From: Psettodes erumei
Lineage: Eukaryota; Chordata; Actinopteri; Pleuronectiformes; Psettodidae
NCBI GenBank assembly: GCA_016785225.1
Contig: JAFBJZ010000912.1
Location: 992,001-1,056,000 of the forward strand
DNA length: 64,000 nt
Direction of reading: 5' to 3'
A model generated the notes under the pieces. It was not told where the DNA came from and made no database searches. It saw nothing but the letters and a program-made list of their open reading frames with translations. Both the position numbers and the translations under genes were made by a program. Shown one piece after another: positions 39,301 through 53,075 of this stretch; the stretch's first letter is position 1, and every line of letters begins with the position of its first letter.

Positions 39301-42300
39301 CAGTGCCTGGCAATACACTGCCATATGATTTGAAGAGATATGGATTTAGCACATTAGGAATATGGGGTGCTCTACTAAAAATATTGTTAGGTTTAATGAT
39401 GAGGGCAGAGAAGGGCAGACAAACAATAATTCTTTAGCTTTAGGTCATGAGGTCAAGATGAGGTCACAATGTTATTTCAAAATATTAATTTCTTACAATT
39501 GTATCTTCTCTCTTTTCCAGATTGAATTGAAAGGTCCTGTCACAGTGCACGGGCAAATGGATGCTTCAAGTGTACACACCACAAACTGTGTAAATTGCAT
39601 ACTGGGGTCACTGGCCTGCATACCAGTTTTTACAAATGTCAGTGTAACAAACTAATGCTCCCATGTACACATCTTCAACTCAGATTTAAGGTCAGAAGCC
39701 TTCAGCACCATTCTGGGATCGTCAACCCAGGAAATAAACAAAGAAGTCACAATAAGCAAAACACATTTTTGACTGGAGGGAGGCTTAACTGGTACATCTA
39801 TGTTCATTCTGTTTCAAGGTCACTTGTGGAGCAGTCTCAATCAGAGTAAACTGCTCATATTTTAGAGTGGTTGGTCAAAGAGGCACAAGCCTTTTTGAAA
39901 TGCTATTTGTTATCTAAACAACTTGCCAGTGAGGTAAATGGAAAACTGAATTTCTCAGACAGAAAGAGGACAGAGGTGCTGTTGATAGGTTGGCTGCATA
40001 GTGGGTGTTTACATAATGAAAGGTTTTCATATTACAGCCTCACTCCTTCTAAATGATGTCTGACAAACAGAACAGATTACAAACACATGCATCCTACATT
40101 TAAACACAAAGTATATAGTCACAAACAGGTTTTGAGTATCCCCTGTCCTTAGCCTGGTCCCACAAGAAATTGCTACTGTGAAATAAATCTGTGTCTTTGT
40201 AACTGATTAAGTGTGACCATGCTTCAGACCTTTCAGACATAAATTGGAATAGTTTCTTCTTAATTTGACAAAAGTCTGAGCTATTTAATGAATTTCAACC
40301 CAAACTGCCATGGCATCCAAAAGTGAGTGCTACTTGTCACTGCAGAGTTGAGCAGATTTTTCCCTGCAAAGACAACAAAAGACAATTCTCTCCTCATCCT
40401 CTCTTTCTGGTAAGGTGCAATTATCAACAGAGCACACTTTTTTTCCCATGAGCCTGGCAAAAGTACAAACTCAGAAGCAAGTTCATTTTGTGTGTTTCAT
40501 GTCAGAGAAATCAAGAAATGAGAACAGAGCAGAGTGAATACACTGTCAGTAAGAGCAATATATCATCAGCAGGTGAAGTCAAGGTGGGCCAAGCCAATCA
40601 GCTCCTCTCACCCCCACTAACAACAGCCCAACTCCATGCCATAACAAACTGACAATTTTGTAATGGGCCTGGAACAGAGTCCAGTGGCTGGTTTCTCCCT
40701 CAAGAAACTGTCCTTGTCAGGCAGTGTGACTCCGAAGACACACAGACAGATACACAATTGAAAATGCAAACAATGTGCACTCAGAAATTTTGGCAAGCAT
40801 GGATGATGCTATTTCTGAGGTTGAAATAAGGCTTCAGGCAACACTGTGTGCACTGTGCAAATGAGCAAAGACAACAATTTCATGTGGAAGTTACAGTATC
40901 TTGTAGCAAAATAAACATTTTTTGTTTTGTTTTGAACCATTTGCATAACTGTATAAACTGACTGCTCCACATAAAACTGTATTCCTGTTCATATGGGAAA
41001 ACATTTTAATTAACTGGGGAAAATGTTTGTGTCTGTCATGGAAATCTGACTAAACCTAAAATTTTTATTGTACCTGAACATGGAATCTGGTAATCACAGA
41101 GTCAGCCTTTGGTAACAAAGGTACAAAAAGTTATGTTCATCAGCTACTTTTTCTCTTGCACACTGAGTTCCAGCTCTTTGTATGTATACAAGGCATCCAA
41201 ACAAAAAATCTTCACCTTACACTGTTCTTCACATGGTCTTGAAGGCTTCATGGTTGGGAGATGTGCTGCTATGGTGTGTTCTTGTTCACAGTGTGAAACA
41301 CTGGACTGCACTAAAAAGATTTTTTGCAGATATCAGTTCAATTTGATTTCTGTTTCACGTAGCTAACAGTGCAGAAAAAAATTATATACTGTATGTCAGT
41401 AGTTGATTATTCTATGACAATGCAAATATAAGGGCTGTTAAACCCCCCAGAAGGGGATTGATAAAATCAAAATTAAGAGAAATTGCGCAAATGTACTGTG
41501 TCTAAATTCATATCTATTTAGAAATTCTGGCAATCCAGATTTTAAACACTGACATGTAGATCATCACAAACCATGTTGATACAGTGAAGGCTAATGATTA
41601 CCTGCATGAGCACATGCGCTAATCATCTCCAAGTCTCCTTTCCACTCTGTCATGAGTAAAATCAACAATGAGTGATCGGCCGATTACACACATCATTAAA
41701 AATTACTACCATTTGCCAAAGCAAATTTTCTGCTTGTGCTAGAGTAAATTGTAATGTGATTTTGATCACAAATGCATACATGATATACTGCATATGATAT
41801 TGGTCTCAAAAAGGAGGACAGATCAGCATACATTGCCTTGAAAACAGCAAATGTAAACGCTTGCAAATGTGCAAGTTTAAAAAGTCTATGCATGGTGTAG
41901 AAAAAATGAACAACCATGCTGATTAATTCTGGTATATTTTAACCTTTCCCCACTGCTAATTAGGGCAGAAAAGAGAAGTGGGCAGCAACATTTCTATTAA
42001 GCAGGACACTGGTTAATTTACACCGAACAACTGCACAAACAGCAAACTGCAGCTTTCCCCTCAGGACATAGCAGATGTTAGCTGGAGTCAAATCAAGTCA
42101 CACTGACGAGGAGCTGTGAGCAGACCAGGATGTGTTGTGTATGTGCAGAGACCTTACTCCATTAAACATGTATCTCACCCACAGTGTTCCTCTAAACTAG
42201 CTAGCACATTTAGACATAGAAAACTGACACTAAGTTTACCATTTAGAGCAGAGGACTGGCACAATAAACGGGCTGCCAAATTCACTTTCTTTGATTATCT

Positions 42301-43872
42301 AGTTGAAACATCTATGCAGTAAGTGTCTAATCCAGTTCAGTTTAGAAACACAATTGGTGATTACAGAGTTGAGAGCCATCTTACTAACTACATCTTACAA
42401 TGTAATACAACTTTGAGGTCTCTTACTCAAACAATACTCAAAAATAGTCTTTTAGTAGTATGTGAACAGGACTGATGAGTGAAATAGAGCAACATGAAAG
42501 AAATATGAGTTGCTTTTTGTCACTGTCAGGGGTCTGTTTATATGTCGTCTCGAGTGACAATGCTATCAAGCACTGGCATGCATAAATGCTTCTCGTCCAT
42601 CAAACTTCAAAAAATGTCAGAAATGCATAAAAAAGTTCAAGCTTGATATTGGTATCTCAGTATTTACCAACATGTTAGCGGCCACACCGAGTATATGGCA
42701 TAGTTATACTGATATCAATTAGTGAAAATAACTCAAGCATATGAACAGAATAAGATGGAAGACTACAATGCCCTGGTTCACAAGAAGGGGAGTAAGGATA
42801 AGTGATGGGTCTCTATCACTGGAAATTCAAATACCCATAACAATGAGCTCTTGAGTAAGTCAAATTAAACCCTGTTTCACAATGACCTTTTGGGAGCTGG
42901 TTACTAATGTAGAAGATGACCACTTTCACAGCAATAAAATACAATGTGCCAACAACAGCAACATTTCTCTCATGCTCCAGTGTTAAAAGCTCAATTTCCA
43001 TTCCCACATGATGAGCTGAGCGTGAGAAAAAGACTAAAAGAGTCTAAGACTGAGTCGATGCATGGCTTCAGCTGGGGCAATGTGTGAGACAAAAAGAAGT
43101 TTCACCTCTTAAAGTCTTCAAACTCAAACCATGGTATCCAATTATCTGTTCCTATTGGAGTAAGATTAATAAAGCTGCTCAGCTCCCATCTGTTAGTGAC
43201 AGTGTTACTGTGTGTTTGTGCAGTAAAGGCATGCTACTGGAGAGACAGAGCTGAGTGGAGGAGAGACAGAAGCAGTAGGCCTCCCTTCCCCCACGAGGTC
43301 ATCCATGCCCTACCAGCCCCCCCACATGCTCTCCTCCATATGGAAACCATTAACAGAAAAATACAAAGACAACACCTTGACACGTTTTACCATAAATTAT
43401 CAGTTAGAACTACAAGCAACACTACAAAACCTTAAACCGGACTGGGGACATGCCATTATCGGCACTAAATCAATTTCACTTTCCCCAAGGGCTATTGGCC
43501 CCTCTCTGATAAATATGACCTGAATAACACGCAGCTTCATATCAACAGAGTCGCTTATTAAAAGTTTAAATAGACCATTAAGCTCTGAGGAGCAACAGAG
43601 TGGCCTTTAAATGAATCCATGTGAGCTGAAGAGTTTTGATAACAAATAACAGGGACGCCAGCCAGGGAGGACACTATCTACATCAACCTTATTAATCAGT
43701 GTGGATGGAGCCATATAAGCCTTTTATTTTTGCACCTTCAGCCAAAAAGGCCACACTTCTGACCTCAGTACGGCAAAATACGATGCCGTTGGCAAAAGCT
43801 TTGAGGTGAATAATCAAAAGAATAGGATGGATCAGTACTTCAAAGGTTACCTTAATGCAACATGAGTTTGAC
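36356..43872. other. Non-coding, no gene recognised
   Basis: Includes the possible regulatory stretch at 38440-38640. A frame of 129 codons at 37295-37684 ends in a low-complexity CKCKCKC tail made by an AAATGT tandem and has no family resemblance. A good acceptor-like site at about 39520 precedes a 46-codon frame, too weak to call an exon. Confidence 0.5.
38440..38640. promoter_or_regulatory. Possible conserved non-coding element
   Basis: The sequence is dense in transcription-factor-like words: TAATTA (38567-38572), TGACATCA, a CRE/AP-1-like site (38595-38602), and GATTGATCAG near 38487. It is free of microsatellites and of the repeat families seen elsewhere in the window. The suggestion is based on composition only. 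Confidence 0.18.
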
Positions 43873-44245
43873 CAAGAAATAGTGTGACATTTTGGAAAAC
43901 TCATAATGCAGAGTTTGGTGAGAAGATTAATACCAAACTCATGTCTGATGCATCCAGCAACTGGCTTGCTTAGCTGAGCATAAAGAAGGGGAACAGGTAA
44001 CCTCTGGCCAAACCTAAAAAAAAAAATCCACCTCTAAGACATCTAAAGCTAACTGACTCACTGTCTTATTAAGGCATTAAATTTTTTTTGTTTGATCCAT
44101 TCACATACAGATTTGTTGAAGTTGTAGTTTCCATGGGGCTGCAGGCTGGATTTACAGACACAACTGCTTCACCTTTATGCTAAACTAAGCTAAGTGGCTT
44201 CTTGCCTATAGCTTGATATTGAGCACAGCAAACTGTTCCTTTAAA
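43873..44245. mobile_element. Foldback-family dispersed repeat, copy B
   Basis: The left end AAGAAATAGTGTGACATTTT (43874-43893) and the right end ACTGTTCCTTTAAA (44232-44245) correspond to the two termini of the family also seen at 58111-58487. Internal landmarks are GAGAAGATTAATACCA, CTTAGCTGAGCATAA and AAATCCACCTC. The right arm keeps CTAAACTAAGCTAAGTGGCTT but lacks the part that is present at 58410-58450, so it carries an internal deletion. No reading frame. Confidence 0.6.
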
Positions 44246-47182
44246 TAATGATGGAGTATATGTAGGGTTATATACCCTATAGTCAGATTAAGCAGGACTT
44301 GACTCCATAGTTTAACCCTAGACATTACTTAGGATTTATTTATCAAGGACTGTTTAAAGCAAACCCACTTCTTTACTGCTTTTTAGCCACAGTGACTGAC
44401 TAAAGGTTTATTTGGGTTTAAGGAGCAACCAAGTAAAGATCTTATCATGCAACAGTTTCACTGTTTTTATTTTTAAGTGCTTTATCTGATCTTACTCAGA
44501 CTTTTGCAGGAGCACTGAGCCAGGCCTTCAAAGCCAAATAGCCAGTGCTCTTTTAACCACAATGTCTTCTTTTTGTATATGACTGATTGGACCCTTATGT
44601 GGTATGGAAGACAACAGAACTACTGCAATCAATATTCAAGGTACCTTCAAAGTCAACATATTCATGTTGAAAAGAGCTCCATTCACAAATAAACAGCATG
44701 GTGTAAAATCACTGTGTTCAGTTTCACTTAAACTGACATGGTGTAATTTGATAGATTTAACTGGACAGAGTTTGTAGGTGAATCTAGGCGCCCTTACCTT
44801 GTGAAATGGCTCCATTGGGCTTGAAAGGGGCCAATGGGATGAACTTTTGAAACAACAATAAAAGGAGATGAGTCACCCACATTTACGCTTTTTCTTCTAA
44901 TTTTCTTCACCTGGCTATTTGGCCAAGGGATAGACTCATAGACCACCATAGCAGGGTTATAGGTTTTATTATGTTATATAAAAAACTGTAACATTGCCTT
45001 CACAATAAGTGGCACTTTGTTCAGCAGCATTGTCATTACAAGAACCTACAAAATGAAGTCACTAAAGCGATATGCAACAACAATGGCATTTTCTGAGAAT
45101 AAAATTAAATTACTTACACAAAATGATTCAGCAAATGGTGTCAACTCATAGGGGAAAGAAATTAATGCCATGTCTGGATGAAAGTTTTTGAAAATAAAGC
45201 TTTTTATCAGCAACAATACTGCCATGCCATGTTACTCAAGTTAAGTTCTCTTTTGTTTCCATGTTTCTGTCTGGCACGTTCCTGTTTTATTTTGAAAGTA
45301 ACGTTCTTCACTGTTTCAAGTGTCTTGACTTTCTCCTGTGTCTCCTGCCCCACCTGTTACCTGTGCTGCCCTCATGTGCCTCACCTGTACCTCATTGCCC
45401 TGTCACTGTCCGTGTGCCTGAGTACATAGTATGCGTGTTTCCCTCCTTGTGTGGATGAAGGCCGTTACTGTTATCATCTCAGAAATAAATGCAAAAATAT
45501 ATAAATACACAGGCCACAGATACTAAAAAGCCACTGGAAAGGGTATTGGCTTCCTGTTTGCACATGTGAATGACATATAATGAAACAATGTGGCTTCACT
45601 AGACTTTAATATGTGGTAAAACTAAATCTATTAATTAATTTATTTTTGTCTGTTAAACTAAAAGGTTCAACATCACTAATAATTTAAAACATGACAGTGA
45701 AATAGGCCTGGATTTTTTAAAGTGTGATCAGTTTAGTTGCACAAAAATGATTCATCCATTAATTTCGGTACGTCAAAATACCATGCCTCACAGTGATATG
45801 CTTTGAAATACTTTAGATCAGGTCTTGAAATTCTCACAGTATTCCCATCTTTCATCATGCTGTCATCAGCCAGAACAGGAAAAGAGCAGGTGACCTCAGT
45901 ATTACCCCACTAATGATCAAATAAATATATACTTGTCTTTAAATATTCAACACATGGCATATAAAGTGTTGGAATGTTCCTTTATGAAAAACTCCCCTTG
46001 CCTGACCCTATAGTTTTAGCTGTACATGTGTGTGAGTGGCGGTTACCCCTTGCTGCAGAGAAGACCACCTCTCCTGTGTGGGTTGTAACTGCTGGTGGAC
46101 TAGCGGGTCTGACAGCCAGAACTGACAGAGCGACAGCTCCATGGGACTCTTGTAACAAAGACCTCTGGACCTGAAGCTGTTCTCTTCTCTCTCTTCATCT
46201 GCTCTCTGTGCCCATGTTTGCATTGCTCCCTCGCACTCCCTATGTTATCCTACCAACAGCCCTTCAGTCTCTGCACTGGTAATCAGCACTCTCACAAATT
46301 TTCCTCCAGCGCATAGTCTTCAGCTGTTCTCTCTCTCTGTTTCTTGCTTTCTTTCTGGCAACATTTAAACACAGAGAGAAACCCTGCTCTCTCTTCGCGG
46401 TAATACTGCAAGACAGTTCCAGTTTTCTAATTTCCTGACATGAATGCTGATGACTGCTGTGTGCAGCCGCCACTCGCCAGGCTGCAGGAAAACAACCTTG
46501 AAGCAATGATTGCATGTTTCCAGAAATCACATTCCCGTCTATTGTCATTTGGGGCTGAAACTAAAAAAGTGTTACTGGCAGGCAATGTGACTTTGCCAGG
46601 GACAGAGCACAAGGTTAAACCTCCTCACTTTCAAGTGGTCTGACTCATCTCACCTGGGTGATAACACAGGCTGTGTGAGGCAAAATGGCTACTTAGAGAC
46701 TCAAGTATTTCCCAAACCTCAAGCAGAGGCCTTTGTCTCCGATACAGATGTCTTTAGTTTGAGATCACTATGACATTGAGTTTTGAAACATAGAAGACTT
46801 CTTTTTTTCTCAATGGAATTACCTGAAGTGTATGATCCAGCAGCAGTGGGGTTATGAATATTTAATGTTTCAATCTGACATAAGATATAAAAAAAACCTA
46901 AAATACTGTATATCAGAATAGAAAGTCATTTAGCTTAGAATGAATCCATTCCAACACAATTAATACGATTAAAAAAGCAAGCAGTACAGAAATAATCCAG
47001 AAGTCATACTAAAACATCTGTCTTTTTTCTTCAGTATTTACTGCAGGCTACTGCTTCACATCAGACTAATGAAACTGTGCAGGCTACAATGAGATCAGGG
47101 CAGCTCTGGGTGCAAAAATAGAACACATGAAATGACAAAATAACCCTAACTAGTTTCAGGGATATATCACCTGACAAACATT
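44246..47182. other. Non-coding, nothing recognised
   Basis: Short frames only; pyrimidine-rich patches at about 45290-45450 and 46170-46350. Confidence 0.55.
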
Positions 47183-47222
47183 AAGGACCTTTCCCTTCCA
47201 CTACTGGAAGGGAAAGGTCCTT
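47183..47222. repeat. Perfect hairpin, 18-bp stem and 4-base loop
   Basis: AAGGACCTTTCCCTTCCA (47183-47200) is followed by CTAC and then by its exact reverse complement (47205-47222). The stem does not extend further. It is too short for a normal microRNA precursor, and nothing around it is coding. It could be the core of a palindromic element or a local inverted duplication. Confidence 0.9.
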
Positions 47223-49239
47223 TAGGGCCCAATAAAGACTGAACAGAAGTTTGGGTCTGTTAGACAAGTGAGTGTTATAACCTCTCGCAAAAACTGTTTT
47301 CTAAAAGAAAAAGGAAGAAAGAAAGGGCAGAGGACAACAATCCAGTTTAGCGTGTCAGGCATCTGCTGAGGAGTCTTATGGGATGTGAGAGGCCATATGG
47401 TTCACTTTAACTTGCGGCTCACTAGCCTCAGCTGCAGTTTAGCATGTAGGGGTGTGTTTTTGATGTGAATATGAAAATACTTTCCTGTGTATGCATTAAT
47501 GTACTTGTAAGTACTCCTTCCAGGATGGGTTACATTTTGGGTTCATTTTTGTTTTGTTTCCACATCTGTGTAATCTTACATGTGGTTTTATGGATTGTGA
47601 ACATTTGAAACAATGTTGGGTTTAAAAACCCTCTGTTGTGAGTCAAACTAATTTAAACCGCCAACACTAGTTTGTGGCATTATCAGGATTGGGGTTTCTT
47701 TACTACTAAATGTAGAAAATATCATGCTATCAAGCCATGCTAGCAGCGCTGTGATGCAGCTCACTGCAAACATTGGCGTTCTAACATGCAAACATTTCAA
47801 TCAAAGCCACATGACCTTCTAACCGTGTCGCTGGAGGATAACTCAGATAAAGCAAATTCTACAGATCCCATCAGTCTCAAAAGGGTGTCAGCTACATGTT
47901 TTATCTGTCTTTTCTTGGTCCATTTGTCTAACTTGTATAGATGTGTAACTTTGTAGATTCAGCGAGAGAGAGAGAGTGAGAGAAATAAGGCATATTACAT
48001 TTTTACCTGGTATAAGTGACCCTAACATTTTGTAGAGAAAGCCTCAGGAGTTTCTCTACAAACCTTTAACAGCTGCCATCCATTAGGTTTTGAGTGAACT
48101 TGGCCTTTCCAGAAAGACACACAAATGAAAAGACACATGCTTATAAATACACTCCTACACCATTTGCATACGCACACGCACGAACTGTGTGTCTGTTTAC
48201 AGACGGGGCCTCCGAGACTGACTCGCTCTTTCTCCAAGGTTGATGAGGCATAATGTAAATAAGTTACAAATCCATTAACTTAATTAACATATTCTGATCT
48301 CCAATAAGTGAGCTTGCTGTAGTGAATGACAGCTGGAACATAGTATATAAATATTTATCAAGACATTTTCTTTTTTTTGCCCCATTCTCAAGTACAATGG
48401 GTTTTCACATGCACAATTTCTGGAGCACGTTTAAGAAAAGCGTGTGTTAAAGAAAAAAGATAAATGTGGAAAAATGTGGAGACAGGTTTCTTCACAGTCA
48501 GTGATCTTTGGCTTTATCTGTCTGCTCTATAATAAAGACACTTCACTTCTTTTAAAAGAGGTGCTCTCCCCACAGGCCACATGTGAAAATCTGTGGAATA
48601 CATTTAAGAATCATGTTACTTTAAAGAAGCAGCTTTAAGCTACACAGAGAGATCTCTAACAGCCCATCACTGTACTAATAAATATTTCATTCAGCTCATT
48701 TATTGATCCACACAAATGGAGTGTCATTGCTCAATTTATTCCATATTTAAAGCAGCAGGTTTCTTACAATCTGACTGACAGATGTGGTTCTTCCACACAA
48801 GTGTATGACAAACTAACAGATTTTTTTCCATGTGCCGCTGCACACAAGTATCATCCTGTTTTAGTATGCATCAGTAGATCAGAAATCTTGTTGATTAAAC
48901 CTTTATTATTTTAGAATTGCTAATTATGATCTATTACTTAAATCACTTAAATCATTCACTTAAATGAAACAAAGGGAAATGCCATTTGACATTTGTCTGC
49001 ATTGTAAATAACACAGGTGGTTTCACTCCCATAAAGTTGGCTTCCATCTCAAACTACTAGGAGGCTCAGTTTTATAAGCGCTCCAACCAGAAAGTAGTTA
49101 CATCCTTACTGCTGTTGATGCATCAGGTAATGAAATCACGAAAGTCAAAAGAGCAATGTATGATTCTTAACGCCACCAAGTTGGACATTTCAGCCACAGC
49201 CGAATCACCATAGAAAGACTAACCAGAACCCCCCCCCAA

Positions 49240-49436
49240 AACAAAACACCAGGGAGATGCGAGGGAAAGAATGGAAGCAGGGAGAGGCAGGGATAGACAT
49301 TGATTGACCGGGGGGAAAAGAAAGATTAGGGGAGGGAACAGGCAGGTGGAGACAGCAACAGATTAGAGGAAGCAGGGGGAGACAGTGATAGTCCAGGGTA
49401 GACAGGGAGAGGCAGGGAGAGGCAGGGGGAGATGCT
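49240..49436 (+). repeat. Purine-rich degenerate minisatellite
   Basis: G and A dominate the plus strand. The unit GGGAGAGGCA recurs, with two clean tandem copies near 49402-49424 and another at 49279-49290. Homopurine tracts can form triplex DNA. Short frames across it are low-complexity. Confidence 0.6.
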
Positions 49437-50857
49437 TGGCATTGCAGCCTCTTGTCTGCAGTTGCCCTTGCAGTGACCCACTGGAGTCACAAATTCTATA
49501 TTTATCAAGCAGCTGTATGATGTTGGAGTGCACAGAAAACCAAGCAGCTCCAGTTGAGCCTGGAGGCAAGTGCAACAGCATAAGAAACTAGGAACAGAAA
49601 CAACCAAACTGAACAGCTTTGGATACTTTTTCTACTGAACCAGCTGCCAAGTACTCTAGAGATAAAGATGGACACATCCATTTCCACGCATTAGAACGCA
49701 CTGTACTAGAGTTTTGAGTGAGAAACTCACTCCCTAGACTTGAAGGATGGCTGTAAATTGTTTGTAGCTTGCACCTTCAGGGAGAACAGAGGCTGTGGTT
49801 ACTTTGTAAGCATGGCAGTTACATTAAGTTTCAGTCAGGACCAGTTTTAATTATGGAAAAAGTATTAAAACTAGCGCTTTCTGTATTTTATAAGTTTTAC
49901 AGTGTGCACTGATAAACATACTGCTTCTAGGAGATAGCTACATGCACAGACTCTAGCAAGTCCACCTTGACAAAAGCTCTCTCCTTCTTCCACCTACTCA
50001 GCTTTTATGTTAACAAACTAACTTCTAGCAACATTAGTGAAAACATTGCAGCCTCAAAAAGTGTGACTAACTCACTTGAGAACTGTGTGACAGAGTTTAG
50101 CTTTAAGCAATGCATGTAGCGACTGACTGGCTGCATTTTGACTGTTGCACAACTTGTAGTCACTGTTCCTTGACAAACTGGACCTTGTGTGTTAGTGCTG
50201 ATTAGTAAACTAAGATGGTGAACAAGGCGAACATTATATCTGCTAAACCTCAGTAGATTAACACTGACATGTGCATGTTAAGGTTGGCTTCTAGCTCAAA
50301 GCACAGAGCTGCTGTAGATGTTTAGTCTGGGTAAACTGGGTAGACTGCTGCAATAGAACTCTGTTTTCTGCTGCTCATTTGTATGCAGTTTGCTCCAAGC
50401 AGTTATTTTTTTAACCAAAATGTGGCTAAAGACACTGTTTCTGTCTCAACCCTTGTATACAAGTCTGCATTGAGAAGCATGTGTTGGTGGACACATTAGA
50501 CTGCTCTCCTTATTTAAATACTGTAAGTTTAATTTGAAATTTATTTTCTGTACCTCAAAGCTGTAATGTTTCTTGACAGAGATATTAAGAGTTACATTAA
50601 TGCCATTCAAAACATTTGATGTATGGCAGAAGACTGCCTACAAATAATGCAGGTTCAGATCTTCTGATTGTATGGATTTTGAGGTTTTAACACCAGACTT
50701 GAATCTGCAATCAACTGTGAGTCCAAGTTGTAAATCTATGTTTGAAGAGCCATCTGGAAATACAAAGCAGATGGTCTCATTTTCCACCATTTGTTGTTTA
50801 TAAAATTGCACCAATTAGACAATGCTTCAGATAACCTTTGAGCAAACCGCAGAGAGG

Positions 50858-50885
50858 CAGCCAGCCAGCCAGCCAGCCAGCCAGC
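50858..50885 (+). repeat. (CAGC)7 microsatellite
   Basis: Seven exact CAGC units, ending in CAGCACACGG. Confidence 0.93.
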
Positions 50886-51330
50886 ACACGGGAAATGAAA
50901 ACAGCCTGTAAAGCAGCCGCCCAAGATGATTTGTACTGCTGTTCATTACAAATGTGTGAAATGCCACGTACGAAAGGACACGGTGCATCATATTAATCAT
51001 TACTTATGTGTGAGTACAAGGGCGTGCATAAAATTGAAATGTCTACCAGTGCAAATTAAACAACAAAAAAATTATATAACAATAAAAAGCATCTTCTGCC
51101 TTAAGTGACACATGGCACCGTCATTTACAAAGTAAATGGGACCAGAGATCCAGGCCATTAGATTTGTATTTCCTCGCATGTCCCAGGCAGAGAAATGATC
51201 GTCTGAATAAACAGGGAATGGAGACTGCACCCAGGATGGAGAGATAGAGAGAGGAGGAGGTAGGGGTGGCTACAAGAGTGGAAACAGAAAGGAAAGAGGG
51301 CAGATTTAATCACAATGTGTTTCCAATTGA

Positions 51331-51344
51331 CTACCAGGTGGTGC
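51331..51344 (+). promoter_or_regulatory. Weak CTCF-like motif
   Basis: CTACCAGGTGGTGC agrees with the CTCF core at 12 of 14 positions. No further context supports it. Confidence 0.25.
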
Positions 51345-53052
51345 TAGAGGGAACGGGAATGGGTTGATGATGTGTCTTATGTGGCTGAGAAGGAACCTGA
51401 GAGAATGCTGTACATTTTATTCTCTTCTCAAGGACATAAGTCTTAGCCTATTTCTGATTCAAATTTCACTGTTCCAAGGTAGTCTTCCTGTCCTGGATTT
51501 GAGTATGGCTACTACATAACGATGGGGTTTTGAGCACAATAATATAATATTTGTTTGATTCAAAATTACTTTCTGTCAAAACCAATGGTTAACATAATGC
51601 TCGGAGCAGCGTTTCTCTTTCATCTTTCAAGAGCACACTAACGCTGAACTCCACTGTGGAAACAGAAAATGGAAAAATTCATGGAAAGGTCACTGCTCTC
51701 AGGCCAGTGATTGTATATACAATATATACTTTTTTCATTGGGCTGATTCCGACTGTGGTGAATGACTGTTCAAACGGCAGCCTCTAAATTGGTCTTGCTC
51801 CCAAGAGTTCTCTGTCCTTCCAGAACCTCCTTTCTGACCCATCTTTCCAATTCACTCTTTGTGTGTCCCTCATTCATTCTCACAGTCCAATTTGAACCCA
51901 TTTTGACCATGGTGCCAGCACCACCCTGGAGGGCTTACTGTTTGTCACAGAGCAACAGTCCACAGAATTATCTCCACTGTTTGAAAACATCATTCCCGCC
52001 ACTTACAAGAGAATGTAGAAAGGCTTTCTTGGTGCGTCTTTCTTTGGGGTTGGATTGATCTCCACTTTTGCAGTCATGCAGAAAGCTGCAAGAAAAACAC
52101 AAAGGGCATGAGGAATGGAGAAACTGTGAAGACTTGTTCTTTACTGCCAAATTTTAAGCAATGTAGCCAAAAATCTGGTAAGATGTATAAACATGTTTTA
52201 CTTACAAAGGCCTGAAGGAGCACCTGTTTATTCAATATCCCAAATTACTCTTACTCTTACTCTCTGTTTTTACTCCAGCAAATTCTCAGAAGTTCCACCC
52301 AGCCACTTACCAGCCTTTCTCTTCTGCATAGACAAATCTCCTTTGTGATATGCCAAGCTGTGGCTTGACTATGGACAACATAAAAGAAAAGTCCTTATTA
52401 ATAGAAAAGAGGGATGAACGAGATGTCACCAAGTCAGTGTGTCTTGGCTGGCCATAAAAGAAACATGAATCAAAGCGTTAACATTTCATTTTTCAAACAC
52501 TCTCAGAAACCAGAAATGTTTGCAATAATAGATGATAAGTGGAGAAATCCAAGAGTCCTACACTGGCAAAAGGGCAAAAAGCAGAGAGAGCTGACATTTT
52601 AAATTATTAACATGGTAATGCTTCACTGGATAATGATTTTATTCCATTACTTTATGTTAATTTGTGTCATCCCGTGGAAGGATTTGCTGGCATATATTAT
52701 TTCATTCAAACACATCAATAAAGTAATCAAGTTAAGTCTTCCCTTTATTGCTTATTAAAAAAAGGTTTAACCCTCTTCAACCAAAATTTTAGTTTGTTCT
52801 GACTGAAGTGTTTATATGGAGTGTTTTTATTCTGTTTCGGATTTTAGGTACCCTGTAAACATTCCTACAGTCATGCACACCATTGCTAAAGCCCCTGAAA
52901 AGCTGGTTTGCATATCTTATCTTATCTTCATATTTTATCTGTGTATCGTTATATATTCAACACTTATCAAAACTTAAAGAGGAAAGAGCTCTCGTGTGAC
53001 ATGGGCAAAACTGATGTAGCTTAAACCAAATATTGTCATAATGTCATACATG

Positions 53053-53075
53053 TCATACTATCAGTCATAGTATGA
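53053..53075. repeat. Short inverted repeat, 9-bp arms
   Basis: TCATACTAT (53053-53061), five-base spacer, ATAGTATGA (53067-53075), inside a run of TGTCATA-type words. Confidence 0.8.

Noticed and set aside
39516..39655. A terminal exon after a strong acceptor-like site
   Set aside because: Only 46 codons, with no recognisable protein and no partner exon. Good-looking acceptors are common by chance in pyrimidine-rich fish DNA.
42116..42322. A LINE reverse-transcriptase fragment
   Set aside because: The 68-codon frame has none of the reverse-transcriptase motifs and no flanking continuation.
47183..47222. A microRNA precursor
   Set aside because: The stem is only 18 bp with a 4-base loop and does not extend, which is too short for normal Drosha/Dicer processing.
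50858..50885. A CRISPR-like array
   Set aside because: It is a pure 4-bp tandem repeat in eukaryotic DNA with no spacers.
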